Assembly: GCF_029203285.1 (NCBI RefSeq)
Contig: NZ_CP115669.1
Span: forward strand, 1,550,001-1,614,000
DNA from: Pseudomonas sp. PSE14
Lineage (GTDB): Bacteria > Pseudomonadota > Gammaproteobacteria > Pseudomonadales > Pseudomonadaceae
Reading direction: 5' to 3'
Length of the DNA: 64,000 bases
The notes under the pieces were generated by a model. That model did no database searches. It saw only the letters and a list, made by a program, of their open reading frames with translations, and had not been told where the DNA came from. The position numbers were made by a program, and so were the translations under genes. Positions 25,504 to 34,834 of this stretch are shown piece after piece. Numbering within the stretch: position 1 is the stretch's first letter; every line of letters starts with the position of its first letter.

Positions 25504-26133
25504 TCAGTGGGCGGACTGCTCGATGCCCTGTGCCTGCCCCTGCTGCAACGTCCACTCCACCACCTGCGCGGCGAGCTGGTCGCTGGCCTTGCCGAAGGCG
25601 CTGACCACTTCCGCGACCTGTTTGCCGTCCACCGCCTGGCGGACCTCGAAGCTGCGCGAGGCGACGATGCGCTGGCCGAGGGTGCGCACCAGACGCGCTT
25701 CGTAGCGGATGTGCACGACCGGTTTGCCGCCCTGGTATTCGCTCTGGAAGGCGCGCAGTTCGCCGGTGAGGTCGAGGTCGGCCTGCAGGCTGGCTTCGTC
25801 GCTGCTCAGGGCGTGGATACTGCCGTTGGCGGTGAAGGCGTCGAGCAGCCGGTCGCGCAGCAGGCCGGGTGCGCGGTTGCTCCAGCGCGCGCCCTGGTAA
25901 CTGCTGATCTGGTTGCCCTGTGGGATCACGGCGATGCGGTTGTTATCCAGCGCGAGGCTTGCGCTGGGGGCGCTGACCCGCATCGACCAGTTCACCGCCG
26001 CGTTGCTGCGCGCCGGTTGTTGGGCCGCCGGCAGCAGATAGAAGTCCGGGGTTTCCGCTTCCGGGAGGATCGAGCAGGCGCTGAGCATTCCGAGCAGGGC
26101 GGCGACGCCAATCAGTCGGGGAAGGGCGGTCAT
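25504..26133 (-). CDS. ABC-type transport auxiliary lipoprotein (PqiC-like)
   Basis: 209 residues. A lipoprotein signal peptide (LLGMLSAC) precedes a domain like the ABC-type transport auxiliary lipoprotein component, with the early DFYLLPAA segment typical of PqiC/YmbA. Its ATG overlaps the MCE stop (ATGA). It would sit in the outer membrane as the distal partner of the MCE shuttle. Confidence 0.82.
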   Translation of the reverse strand: MTALPRLIGVAALLGMLSACSILPEAETPDFYLLPAAQQPARSNAAVNWSMRVSAPSASLALDNNRIAVIPQGNQISSYQGARWSNRAPGLLRDRLLDAFTANGSIHALSSDEASLQADLDLTGELRAFQSEYQGGKPVVHIRYEARLVRTLGQRIVASRSFEVRQAVDGKQVAEVVSAFGKASDQLAAQVVEWTLQQGQAQGIEQSAH

Positions 26134-27068
26134 GGCTGGAACTCCTTGTTGCGTTCGCGGCCGAGGAGGTAGCCGGCGGGGTTCTCCTGCAGGCGACGGG
26201 TGACGCCACGCAGGTCCTCGAGGGTGGCGCGCAGCTCGCGCACCGCCGGGCCTATTTCGCCCAGTCCGCTCATGCCGCCGTTCACCGCGTCGTAGTTGTT
26301 GTTGAGAAGTTGCTCGACCCGCTCGCTGCTGGCGCGCAGGGCGGCCAGGGTCTTCTGGGTGTCGTCGAGGATGGCCGGGCCCCGGCTGCCGAGGGTCTGG
26401 TTGGCGCGTTCGAGCAGTGCGCTGGCGTTGGCCAGGGTGATGCGCGCCTGCTCGCTGGCGGCGGCCATTTCCTTGATGGTCTGGCGGATATCGGCGCGCT
26501 GCTCGGCGATCACGCTGGTGGCCTGGTCCATGTGGTCGAGGGTGCGGCTGATGTGGTCGACGTTCTCCTGGGAGAACAGCCGGCTGGCGTTGGCGAGCAG
26601 GGTGTTGACGTTGGTGGCGATGTCTTCGCCATTGGCCAGGAGCTTGGCCAGCGGCGAGGGGATGGTCTTGATCACCGGGATGCTGCCGTCCTGGCTGACC
26701 AGCGGCGGGCTGTCCTGGGCGGCGCTGGAGAGCTGGATGATGGCCTGGCCGGTGACGCCGGTGAGCGCCAGCTTGGCACGGGTGTCTTCGCGGATCGGCG
26801 TGCTTTCGTAGACGCGGATGCGTGCACGGACCTTGCGCGGATCGTTCGGGTCCAGGCGCAGGGACACCACGTCGCCCACGCGGATGCCGCTGTACTGCAC
26901 GGTGCCGCCTTCTGAGAGGCCGGTCACCGCTTCGTTGAAGATCACGTCGTAGAACTTGAACTTCTGGTCGTTGCTCGACTGCGCCAGCCACAGCGCGAAC
27001 AGCAGCGCGCCGATCGAGACGATCAGGGTGAAAAGGCCGATCAGCACGTGATGGGCACGGGTTTCCAT
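26130..27068 (-). CDS. MCE (MlaD-like) substrate-binding protein
   Basis: 312 residues. One N-terminal membrane anchor (VLIGLFTLIVSIGALLFALWL) and one MCE domain (VTGLSEGGTVQYSGIRVGDV), followed by a long helical region (about 170-290). MCE proteins form hexameric rings or tubes that carry lipids between the membranes. The extended helical part is longer than in MlaD, as in Mce-type tunnel-forming proteins. Confidence 0.88.
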   Translation of the reverse strand: METRAHHVLIGLFTLIVSIGALLFALWLAQSSNDQKFKFYDVIFNEAVTGLSEGGTVQYSGIRVGDVVSLRLDPNDPRKVRARIRVYESTPIREDTRAKLALTGVTGQAIIQLSSAAQDSPPLVSQDGSIPVIKTIPSPLAKLLANGEDIATNVNTLLANASRLFSQENVDHISRTLDHMDQATSVIAEQRADIRQTIKEMAAASEQARITLANASALLERANQTLGSRGPAILDDTQKTLAALRASSERVEQLLNNNYDAVNGGMSGLGEIGPAVRELRATLEDLRGVTRRLQENPAGYLLGRERNKEFQP

Positions 27069-27854
27069 TCAGCTTTCCTCCCGCAGGTGTTCGGTGGCCT
27101 GCAGCGCGGCACGGCCGCGTGGGCCGTGGAAGTAGTCCTGTACCCAGGCGTCGTTGGTCTCGGCCACCTGATCCAGCGGCCCCACTACCAGCACGCGCTT
27201 TTGCGAGAGCACGGCGACGCGGTCGCAGATGGTGTAGAGGGTGTCCAGGTCGTGGGTGACCAGGAACACGGTGAGGCCGAAGGCGTCGCGCAGGGTCAGG
27301 ATGAGTTGGTCGAAGGCCGCGGCGCCGATGGGGTCGAGGCCGGCGGTGGGTTCGTCGAGGAACAGGATGTCCGGGTCCAGCGCCAGGGCGCGGGCCAGGG
27401 CGGCGCGCTTGACCATGCCGCCGGAGAGCTCGGCGGGGTACTTGGCGCCGGCATCCGGCGGCAGGCCGGCGAGGGAAATCTTCACCTTGGCCATGAATTC
27501 GGCATCGTTGCGGGACAGCCCGGCGTGCTCGATCAGCGGCAGGCAGATGTTCTCGCTGACGGTCAGCGAGGAAAACAGCGCGCCGTTCTGGAACAGCACG
27601 CCGAAGCGCCGCTCCAGCTTCGATCGCTGTGCCGGTGGCAGCGCCGGCAGGTTCTGGCCGAATACGTGGACGCTACCTTCGCTGGGCTGGCGCAGGCCGA
27701 TGATGCTGCGCAGCAGCACGGACTTGCCGGTGCCGGAGCCGCCGACCACGCCGAGGATCTCGCCCTTCATCACGTCGAGGTCCAGGTGCTCGTGCACGGC
27801 GTGGCTGTCGAAGCGGTTGGCCAGATCGCGGACCATGATGATCGGTTCGCTCAC
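27069..27854 (-). CDS. MlaF-like ABC ATP-binding protein
   Basis: 261 residues. Walker A GGSGTGKS, signature ELSGGMVKRAALARA, Walker B ILFLDEPTAGLDPI and switch VTHDLDT. The GM-K variant of the signature is characteristic of the MlaF/Ttg2A subfamily. The start is GTG at 27854 overlapping the permease stop (GTGA), with GGAG eight bases upstream; the frame is open far beyond, but that is a shadow of the permease gene. Confidence 0.9.
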   Translation of the reverse strand: MSEPIIMVRDLANRFDSHAVHEHLDLDVMKGEILGVVGGSGTGKSVLLRSIIGLRQPSEGSVHVFGQNLPALPPAQRSKLERRFGVLFQNGALFSSLTVSENICLPLIEHAGLSRNDAEFMAKVKISLAGLPPDAGAKYPAELSGGMVKRAALARALALDPDILFLDEPTAGLDPIGAAAFDQLILTLRDAFGLTVFLVTHDLDTLYTICDRVAVLSQKRVLVVGPLDQVAETNDAWVQDYFHGPRGRAALQATEHLREES

Positions 27855-28996
27855 CAGCCCATCTCCATGAAGAACAGCGCGAACACCGCATCCAGCAGGA
27901 TCACCACGAAGATCGACTGGACCACGGCGGAGGTGGTGTGCTCGCCCACCGACTGAGCGCTGCCGCTGACGCGGAAGCCTTCCAGGCAACCGATCACGGC
28001 GATGATGAAGGCGAACACCGGCGCTTTGACGATGCCCACCAGGAAGTGCTGCACGGCGATGTCGTTCTGCAGCATGTAGAGGAACATGCGTGGCGAGATG
28101 TCCAGGCTCAGCGCGCAGACCACGCCGCCACCGAAGATGCCGGACATCATCGCCAGGAAGGTCAGCATCGGCAGCACCAGCAGCAGGGCGAGCACCCGTG
28201 GCAGCACCAGCAGCTCCACCGGGTCCATGCCCAGGGCCTGGATGGCGTCGATCTCCTGGTTGGCCTTCATCGAACCGATCTGCGCGGTGAAGGCGCTGGC
28301 CGTGCGGCCGGCCAGGAGGATGGCGGTGAGCAGCACGCCGAATTCGCGGAGGAAGGCGAAGCCGACCAGGTCGACGGTGTAGATCGCCGCGCCGAACTTC
28401 TTCAGCACCGTGGCGCCGAGGAAGGCCACCACCGCACCGACCATGAAGGTGAGCAGGGCAACGATGGGCACGGCGTCCAGGCCCGTCTGCTCCATGTGTG
28501 CGGTCAGCGAGGTGAGGCGCCAGCGGCGCGGGCGCAGCAGGGTGCGCGCCAGGGTCTGCAGGGTCAGGCCGATGAAGCCCAGCCCGCCGATCACATGACC
28601 GCGGAAGGTCAGGGTGGCGATGCCGATGCGTTCGAGTACGTCGACGACGGCGTTGCCGGGCGGCGGCTTGCGTTCGTCCAGGCGGCACTGGGTGATGGCG
28701 CTGCCCACGGTACGCAGCAGGGCCTGGCGCTCGGCGGGCAGGTTGCGGGTGACCTGTTCGAGCTGGTCCATGCGCGTGCCGCCGATGACTTCGGCGAGCA
28801 GCGCCGCGCCGGCGGTATCGAGCGCGCCCAGCTCGCTGAAATCCAGCGCGGCGGGCTGGCCGCCGTGGCGCACGCCGGCGACCTGGGATTCCAGGGCGCT
28901 GAAATGCGCCAGAGTCCAGTCGCCGCTGACGTGCATCAGTGGGGGGCTGGAGTGGGGATCGAGCTGGAGTTGGCCGGGCCGTGCGGTCGTCGTCAT
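27851..28996 (-). CDS. MlaE-type permease with N-terminal STAS domain
   Basis: 381 residues. Residues about 10-100 form a STAS-like domain (PAALDFSELGALDTAGAALLAEV), and the rest is an MlaE/YrbE permease (GAVVAFLGATVLKKFGA, GRTASAFTAQIGSMKANQEIDA). In E. coli the STAS partner MlaB is a separate protein; here it is fused. First gene of the minus-strand operon permease-ATPase-MCE-lipoprotein. The ATG at 28996 is chosen; one three codons upstream is possible. The divergent riboswitch begins about 140 bp away. Confidence 0.88.
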   Translation of the reverse strand: MTTTARPGQLQLDPHSSPPLMHVSGDWTLAHFSALESQVAGVRHGGQPAALDFSELGALDTAGAALLAEVIGGTRMDQLEQVTRNLPAERQALLRTVGSAITQCRLDERKPPPGNAVVDVLERIGIATLTFRGHVIGGLGFIGLTLQTLARTLLRPRRWRLTSLTAHMEQTGLDAVPIVALLTFMVGAVVAFLGATVLKKFGAAIYTVDLVGFAFLREFGVLLTAILLAGRTASAFTAQIGSMKANQEIDAIQALGMDPVELLVLPRVLALLLVLPMLTFLAMMSGIFGGGVVCALSLDISPRMFLYMLQNDIAVQHFLVGIVKAPVFAFIIAVIGCLEGFRVSGSAQSVGEHTTSAVVQSIFVVILLDAVFALFFMEMGW

Positions 28997-29138
28997 GCAT
29001 CGCATTCTAGCGAAGTTCTGCCATGCCTCCACTTGACTTGTGTTTATCGATTGAGCCGCTCTGGCGCGGGCGTCGGCACTGGCCGCGACAGCCTGTTCAA
29101 TTGACGCCCCAGGCCGCGAGCCTCTAAGCTGCGCGCCT

Positions 29139-29340
29139 GCTTCAGGTGCCCCCGGCGCAAGTCGGGGGTGAAACAGGGAAGCCGGTGAATTCAGACCCCA
29201 GGGTCCGACCAGTCCGGCGCTGCCCCCGCAACGGTAAGCGAGCATCGAGCCGCATTTCGCCACTGTGCCCTTGGCATGGGAAGGCGCGGTTTCAGGAGCC
29301 AGTCACGACTCCACTCGCAAGCCCGGAGACCGGCCTGCTG
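29139..29340 (+). promoter_or_regulatory. Cobalamin (AdoCbl) riboswitch
   Basis: The conserved elements appear in the right order: CAGGTGCC (29143-29150), GGGAAGCCGGTGAA (29176-29189), the B12-box-like core GCTGCCCCCGCAACGGTAA (29219-29237), CCACTG, GGGAAGGC (29278-29285) and GCCCGGAGACCGGCC (29321-29335). It lies upstream of btuB and presumably shuts btuB and the cob genes down when adenosylcobalamin is plentiful. The switching hairpin in 29341-29460 is not clear to me. Confidence 0.95.
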
Positions 29341-29460
29341 CAAGCCATGGCATCGCGGGAGGCGCTGCCGATCGCTCCGGCCTGCTGCCGGGGCGTTCCC
29401 GTCCTCCGCCTGCCTTTTCGGGTCAGAGCCGCGCGGGTGAGAGCGGCGGAGTGAGTTCAC

Positions 29461-31305
29461 GTGAAGCATTTTCTCTATTGGCCGACAGCCCTGGCGCTGA
29501 GCGGCTTCTCCTGTTTGGGCCAGGCGGCCGACGAAGCGCCGCTGGCGCTCGACGATCAACTGGTGACCGCCACGCGCACCGAGCAACGCGCCGGGCAGAG
29601 CCTCGCCTCGGTCAGCGTGCTGGACCGCGTGGACATCGAACGCGCCCAGGCGCAGTCGGTGCCGGATCTGCTGCGGCGCCTGCCGGGGATTTCCCTGAGC
29701 AGCAACGGCGGGCCCGGCAAGGCCACCAACCTCTATCTGCGCGGCAGCGAATCCGACCATGTGCTGGTGCTGATCGATGGCATCAAGGCCGGTTCGGTGT
29801 CCTCTGGCGGTGCATCGCTCCAGGACCTGCCGGTGGAACTGGTCGAACGCATCGAGGTGGTGCGCGGGCCGCGCTCCAGCCTGTATGGCTCCGAAGCCAT
29901 CGGCGGGGTGATCCAGATATTCACCCGCCAGGCCGTGGAGCAGGGTTTCAAGCCTTGGGCCTACGCCGGCGCGGGCAGCCAGAGCACCTATGAAGGCAGT
30001 GCCGGGGTCTCGGCCGGCAACGGGCGCGGCTGGTTCGCCCTGGGCGTGTCCAGCCTGGATACCGCCGGCATCGACGCCAAGGCCAACGGCGCCAGCGGCC
30101 ATGAGCCGGACAGTGACGGTTACCGCAACCTCTCAGGTTCGCTGCGTGCGGGCTACCGTTTCGACAGCGGCCTGGAACTGGACGGCAGCCTGCTGCAGAG
30201 CGATTCGCACAACGACTTCGACACCGTGAACAGCCGCCGCACCCAGGGCTTCGATGCCTACAACGATGGTGTGCAGCGGGTCATCGGCGGCCGCGCGCGC
30301 TTCGCTCCGCTGGAGCCATGGCAGGTGAGCCTGTCCGCTGGGCGCAGCGAGGACAAGTCCGATGCCTATCAGGACGGCGCCTTCTACTCGCGCTTCGACA
30401 GCCGTCGCGACACCGCGTCCTGGCAGAACGACCTGGAACTCGCGCCCGGCCATACCCTGACCCTGGGCTACGACTGGCAGCAGGACGAGCTGAGCAGCTC
30501 CACCGACTACGCGGTGACCTCCCGCGATAATCGCGGCACCTTCGCCCAGTACCTGGGCCGCTTGGGGCGCCATGACTGGCAGCTGAGCCTGCGCCACGAC
30601 GACAACCAGCAGTTCGGTAGCCGCAACACCGGCAACCTCGCCTGGGGCTATGCGCTGACCGACGCCGTGCGCGCTTTCGCCAGCTACGGTACGGCCTTCA
30701 AGGCGCCGACCTTCAACGAGCTCTATTACCCCGGCTACGGCAACCCCGACCTGGACGCGGAAACCTCGCGCAGCGTGGAGCTCGGCGTGGACGGCCGCCA
30801 CGAGTGGGGGCACTGGGCGGCGAACCTGTACCGCACGGTGGTCGACGACCTGATCGCCTACGACTCGGCATTGCGGGCACCGGAGAATATCGACCAGGCG
30901 CGCATCCGCGGCATCGAACTGCAACTGGGCAGCCAGTGGCGGGACTGGGTGTGGAACGCCAACGCCAGCCTGCTCGACCCGGAAAGCCGCGCCAGCGGCA
31001 GCCGTGGCAACGACCTGCCGCGCCGCGCCCGGCAACTGTTCAACCTGGACCTCGACCGGCGCTTCGACGCGCTGAGCCTGGGCGCCAGCCTGCACGCCGA
31101 GGGTCGCCGCTATGACGACCTGGGCAACCGCAATCGCCTGGGCGGCTTCGCCACCCTGGACCTGCGCGGCGAATATGCGTTGAGCCCGGAGTGGCGCCTG
31201 CAGGCGCGCCTGAGCAATCTGTTCGACGCCGACTACCAGACCACCCTGGGCTATGAGCAGCCCGGCCGCGCCGTACTCTTCGGCGTGCGCTACCAGGCCC
31301 TTTGA
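29461..31305 (+). CDS. btuB: TonB-dependent vitamin B12 receptor BtuB
   Basis: 614 residues. Signal peptide to about residue 23 (CLGQAAD), a TonB-box region (DQLVTATRTEQ), a plug domain (VPDLLRRLPGIS, LYLRGSESDHVLVLIDG, SSLYGSEAIGGVIQI) and a 22-strand-type barrel ending in ARVLFGVRYQAL-like aromatic sequence. It imports cobalamins across the outer membrane. The start is GTG with GGAG nine bases upstream. Riboswitch control and the cob genes behind it fix the substrate. Confidence 0.92.
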   Translation: MKHFLYWPTALALSGFSCLGQAADEAPLALDDQLVTATRTEQRAGQSLASVSVLDRVDIERAQAQSVPDLLRRLPGISLSSNGGPGKATNLYLRGSESDHVLVLIDGIKAGSVSSGGASLQDLPVELVERIEVVRGPRSSLYGSEAIGGVIQIFTRQAVEQGFKPWAYAGAGSQSTYEGSAGVSAGNGRGWFALGVSSLDTAGIDAKANGASGHEPDSDGYRNLSGSLRAGYRFDSGLELDGSLLQSDSHNDFDTVNSRRTQGFDAYNDGVQRVIGGRARFAPLEPWQVSLSAGRSEDKSDAYQDGAFYSRFDSRRDTASWQNDLELAPGHTLTLGYDWQQDELSSSTDYAVTSRDNRGTFAQYLGRLGRHDWQLSLRHDDNQQFGSRNTGNLAWGYALTDAVRAFASYGTAFKAPTFNELYYPGYGNPDLDAETSRSVELGVDGRHEWGHWAANLYRTVVDDLIAYDSALRAPENIDQARIRGIELQLGSQWRDWVWNANASLLDPESRASGSRGNDLPRRARQLFNLDLDRRFDALSLGASLHAEGRRYDDLGNRNRLGGFATLDLRGEYALSPEWRLQARLSNLFDADYQTTLGYEQPGRAVLFGVRYQAL

Positions 31306-31319
31306 GAGGAGAGAGACCA

Positions 31320-31931
31320 ATGAGCGAATCCCCGGAAAAGGACGAACGCCACCGTTCGCGCATGCAGCGCAAGAAAACCGTGGTCGACGAGAAGATCGCC
31401 CAGGCCCAGGGCGAGCGCGGTGTGTTCCTGGTTCACAGCGGCAACGGCAAGGGCAAGAGCAGTTCGGCCTTCGGCATGGTCGCCCGCGCGCTGGGCCATG
31501 GCATGAAGGTGGGCGTGGTGCAGTTCATCAAGGGCGCGGCCACCACCGGCGAAGAGGCCTTCTTCCGGCGCTTCCCCGAGGAGGTCAGCTACCACGTGAT
31601 GGGCGAGGGCTTCACCTGGGAGACCCAGGACCGCCAGCGCGATATCGCCAAGGCCCGCGAGGCCTGGGAGGTCGCCCGCCAGTTGCTGAGCGATCCGCAG
31701 GTCGGCCTGGTGGTGCTGGACGAGGTGAACATCGCCCTCAAGCACGGCTACCTGGAGCTGGATACCGTGCTCGCCGACATCGCGGCCCGCCCGCCGATGC
31801 AGCATGTGGTCGCCACCGGGCGCGGCGTGCTGCCGGCGATGGTCGAGGCGGCCGATACCGTGACCGAGATGGGCCTGGTGAAGCATGCCTTCAAAGCCGG
31901 GATCAAGGCGCAGAAAGGGGTGGAGTTCTGA
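31320..31931 (+). CDS. cobO: Cob(I)yrinic acid a,c-diamide adenosyltransferase
   Basis: 203 residues. CobO/BtuR adds the 5'-deoxyadenosyl group from ATP to cob(I)alamin-type precursors. The P-loop HSGNGKGKSSSAFG and the VVLDEVNIALKHGYL segment are typical. AGGAGAGA precedes the ATG at 31320, 15 bp after btuB. Its stop shares a base with a nine-codon frame that leads into cobB. Confidence 0.95.
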   Translation: MSESPEKDERHRSRMQRKKTVVDEKIAQAQGERGVFLVHSGNGKGKSSSAFGMVARALGHGMKVGVVQFIKGAATTGEEAFFRRFPEEVSYHVMGEGFTWETQDRQRDIAKAREAWEVARQLLSDPQVGLVVLDEVNIALKHGYLELDTVLADIAARPPMQHVVATGRGVLPAMVEAADTVTEMGLVKHAFKAGIKAQKGVEF

Positions 31932-31960
31932 TGGCTGCCGTTGTGCCGGAGCGCACCTGA
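31931..31960 (+). other. Nine-codon coupling mini-ORF between cobO and cobB
   Basis: ATG at 31931 shares its A with the cobO stop (TGATG); the frame encodes MAAVVPERT and stops at TGA 31958-31960, which again overlaps the cobB ATG (TGATG). GGAG inside it (31948-31951) also serves cobB. Such a frame would let terminating ribosomes pass from cobO to cobB. No product function is claimed. Confidence 0.4.
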
Positions 31961-33255
31961 TGTCCGACTCCCGTCAGTGCCCCGCACTCCTGATCGCCGC
32001 CCCCGCTTCCGGCCAGGGCAAGACCACCGTCACCGCCGCCCTGGCGCGCCTGCACACGCGCCTCGGGCGCAAGGTGCGGGTGTTCAAGTGCGGCCCGGAC
32101 TTCCTCGACCCGATGGTCCTCGCCCGCGCCAGCGGCGCGCCGGTGTACCAGCTGGACCTGTGGATGGTCGGCGAGGCCGAGAGCCGCCGCCTGCTCTGGG
32201 AAGCCGCCGAGGAGGCCGACCTGATCCTGATCGAAGGCGTGATGGGGCTGTTCGACGGCTCACCCTCGGCCGCCGATCTCGCCCGTCGTTTCGGCGTACC
32301 GGTGATGGCGGTGATCAATGGGCAGTCCATGGCCCAGACCTTCGGCGCGCTGGCGGTCGGCATGGCCACTTACCAACCGGACCTGCCATTCTCCGGCGTG
32401 CTCGCCAACCGCATCGGCAGCCAGCGCCATCGCGACCTGGTGCGCGACAGCCTGCCGGAGTGGATTCGCTGGTACGGCGCGCTGCCGCGCGACACCGAGG
32501 TGGAGCTGCCCAGCCGCCACCTGGGGCTGGTGCAGGCCGATGAACTGGCCGACCTCGATGCCCGCCTGGACGCCGCCGCCGATGCCCTGGCTGCCAGCGC
32601 CAGTACCGAGCTGCCGGCGCCGGTGAGCTTCGCAGCGCCCGAGCCGCGCGTTGCCCAAGACCGCCTCGAGGGCGTGCGCATCGGCGTGGCGCGGGACAAT
32701 GCCTTCGCCTTCCTCTACCAGGCCAACCTCGACCTGCTGCGTGAACTGGGTGCGGAACTGGTGTTCTTCTCGCCGCTGCGCGATGAGGCGTTGCCCGAGG
32801 TAGACAGCCTCTACCTACCCGGTGGTTACCCGGAACTGCACCTGCGGGCGCTGGCGGAAAATCGGGCCATGGCCCATGCGATCCGCGCGCACCACGCTGC
32901 CGGCAAGCCTATCCTGGCCGAGTGCGGGGGCATGCTCTATCTCTTCGACGCACTGACCGACGTGGCGGGCGAACGCGCCGAACTGCTCGGCCTGCTGCCT
33001 GGCGAGGCGCGCATGCAGAAGCGCCTGGCGGCCCTGGCGCTACAAGCCGTGACGCTGCCCGAAGGCACCCTGCGCGGCCACACCTTCCACCATTCGCTGC
33101 TGGACAGCGCGGAGCCGCCACTGGCCCGAGGCGTCTGTCCGAACGACAAACCGGTGGTCGAGGCGGTGTTCCGCCGTGGCCGGCTCACCGCCTCCTACAT
33201 CCACTTCTACCTGCCGTCCAACCCGGACGCCGCAGCGGCGTTGCTCAGACCATGA
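31960..33255 (+). CDS. cobB: Cobyrinate a,c-diamide synthase
   Basis: 431 residues. It amidates the a and c side chains of (hydrogeno)byrinic acid using ATP and glutamine. The N-terminal P-loop APASGQGKTTVTAAL and the C-terminal class I glutamine amidotransferase domain (LPGGYPELHLRALAEN, nucleophile in ILAECGGMLYL) are both present. The ATG at 31960 is placed by GGAG upstream; the frame is open earlier. It overlaps bluB by four bases. Confidence 0.94.
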   Translation: MSDSRQCPALLIAAPASGQGKTTVTAALARLHTRLGRKVRVFKCGPDFLDPMVLARASGAPVYQLDLWMVGEAESRRLLWEAAEEADLILIEGVMGLFDGSPSAADLARRFGVPVMAVINGQSMAQTFGALAVGMATYQPDLPFSGVLANRIGSQRHRDLVRDSLPEWIRWYGALPRDTEVELPSRHLGLVQADELADLDARLDAAADALAASASTELPAPVSFAAPEPRVAQDRLEGVRIGVARDNAFAFLYQANLDLLRELGAELVFFSPLRDEALPEVDSLYLPGGYPELHLRALAENRAMAHAIRAHHAAGKPILAECGGMLYLFDALTDVAGERAELLGLLPGEARMQKRLAALALQAVTLPEGTLRGHTFHHSLLDSAEPPLARGVCPNDKPVVEAVFRRGRLTASYIHFYLPSNPDAAAALLRP

Positions 33256-33908
33256 AAACGACCGACCACGCCTACAGCCCCGAGGAGCGCGCCGCGCTCT
33301 ACCGCGCCATCGCCGAACGCCGCGACATGCGCCATTTCAGTGGCGGCGAGGTGGCGCCGGAGCTGCTCGCTCGTCTGCTGGAGGCCGCGCACCAGGCGCC
33401 CAGCGTCGGTCTGATGCAGCCCTGGCGCTTCCTGCGCATCACCCGGCCGGAGTTGCGCCAGGCGATCCACCGCCTGGTGGATGAGGAACGCCTGCGCACC
33501 GCCGAGGCGTTGGGCGAGCGCTCCAGTGAATTCATGCGGCTGAAAGTGGAGGGCGTGCTCGACTGCGCCGAGCTGCTGGTGGCGGCCCTGATGGAAGGCC
33601 GCGAGACGCATGTCTTCGGTCGTCGCACGCTGCCGCAGATGGACCTGGCGTCGCTGTCCTGCGCCATTCAGAACCTCTGGCTGGCGTCCCGCGCGGAAGG
33701 TCTGGGGATGGGCTGGGTGTCGCTGTTCGACCCGGCCGCATTGGGCGAATTGCTGGGGCTGCCTGCCGGTGCCGAGGCGGTGGCGGTGATCTGCCTTGGC
33801 CCGGTGGAACAGTTCTACCCGGCGCCCATGCTGGCCCTGGAAGGCTGGCGTCAGCCGCGCCCGCTGACCGAGTTGGTATTCGAGAATCATTGGGGAGAGC
33901 AGCCATGA
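33252..33908 (+). CDS. bluB: 5,6-dimethylbenzimidazole synthase BluB
   Basis: 218 residues, nitroreductase-like fold. BluB breaks down reduced FMN with oxygen to form dimethylbenzimidazole, the lower ligand of B12. The opening [16 protein letters not shown] and [19 protein letters not shown] match the family. Its presence means the organism can make the complete cofactor aerobically. ATGA overlaps at both ends link it to cobB and cobD. Confidence 0.93.
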   Translation: MKTTDHAYSPEERAALYRAIAERRDMRHFSGGEVAPELLARLLEAAHQAPSVGLMQPWRFLRITRPELRQAIHRLVDEERLRTAEALGERSSEFMRLKVEGVLDCAELLVAALMEGRETHVFGRRTLPQMDLASLSCAIQNLWLASRAEGLGMGWVSLFDPAALGELLGLPAGAEAVAVICLGPVEQFYPAPMLALEGWRQPRPLTELVFENHWGEQP

Positions 33909-34834
33909 ACCTGGCGCTGCTGACTGTGCTCGGGGTAGCGCTGGACGCGCTGCTGGGCGAGCCGAAACGCTGGCATCCGCTGGTGGCCTTCGGGCGCTTC
34001 GCGGACCGCCTGGAGCGCCGCTTCAATCGCTCGCGCACCGACGCTGCGAGCGATACGCCCGGCCTTGGATGGCGCAGTCACGGCGTCACCGCCTGGGTGC
34101 TGGCGGTGATCCCGCTGACCTTGATCACGCTGCTGCTGAGCCTGCTGCCCTACGTCGGCTGGCTGGTCCAGGCACTCGCCCTGTATGCCGCGCTGGGGCT
34201 GCGCAGCCTGGGTGAGCACGCCGAGCCGGTGGCGCTGGCATTGCGTGACGGCGACCTGAATGAAGCGCGCCTGCGCGTGGGCTATATGGTCAGCCGCGAG
34301 ACCTCCGCGCTGGACGAGTCCGCCGTGGCCCGCGCCGCCACCGAGTCGGTGCTGGAGAATGGCAGCGACGCGGTGTTCGCCGCGCTGTTCTGGTTCGCCG
34401 TGGCCGGCGCGCCGGGCGTGGTGCTGTATCGGCTGAGCAATACCCTCGATGCCATGTGGGGGTATCGCAATGCACGCTTCGAGCGCTTCGGCTGGGCGGC
34501 GGCGAAGATCGACGACGTGCTTAATTACATCCCCGCGCGGCTGGTCGCGCTGACCTATGCGCTGCTCGGGCAGACCCGCCTGGCCATGCGCTGCTGGCGC
34601 ACCCAGGCGCCGCAGTGGGACAGCCCCAACGCCGGCCCGGTGATGGCCGCCGGCGCTGGCGCCCTGGGCGTCGCACTGGGCGGCGCGGCGCGTTACCACG
34701 GCGAACTGCATGAACGCCCGCAGCTGGGCGAAGGCTCTGCACCGACTGCCGCGGACATCTGGCGAGCGCTGGCGTTGGTGCGCCAGGGCGTGCTGCTGTG
34801 GCTGGCGGTCATCCTGATTCTGGGAGTGCTCTGA
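33905..34834 (+). CDS. cobD: Adenosylcobinamide-phosphate synthase (CobD/CbiB)
   Basis: 309 residues, membrane protein with about five spans. It attaches the aminopropanol (phosphate) arm to adenosylcobyric acid. Family segments: [37 protein letters not shown] and [23 protein letters not shown] (parts shown). Its ATG overlaps the bluB stop (ATGA). Confidence 0.93.
   Translation: MNLALLTVLGVALDALLGEPKRWHPLVAFGRFADRLERRFNRSRTDAASDTPGLGWRSHGVTAWVLAVIPLTLITLLLSLLPYVGWLVQALALYAALGLRSLGEHAEPVALALRDGDLNEARLRVGYMVSRETSALDESAVARAATESVLENGSDAVFAALFWFAVAGAPGVVLYRLSNTLDAMWGYRNARFERFGWAAAKIDDVLNYIPARLVALTYALLGQTRLAMRCWRTQAPQWDSPNAGPVMAAGAGALGVALGGAARYHGELHERPQLGEGSAPTAADIWRALALVRQGVLLWLAVILILGVL

Noticed and set aside
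27069-29000. ATPase frame continuing upstream as a 643-residue fusion
   Set aside because: The added part is an Arg/Pro/Ala-rich out-of-frame reading of the permease. The GTG at 27854 with a ribosome site gives a normal MlaF-size protein.
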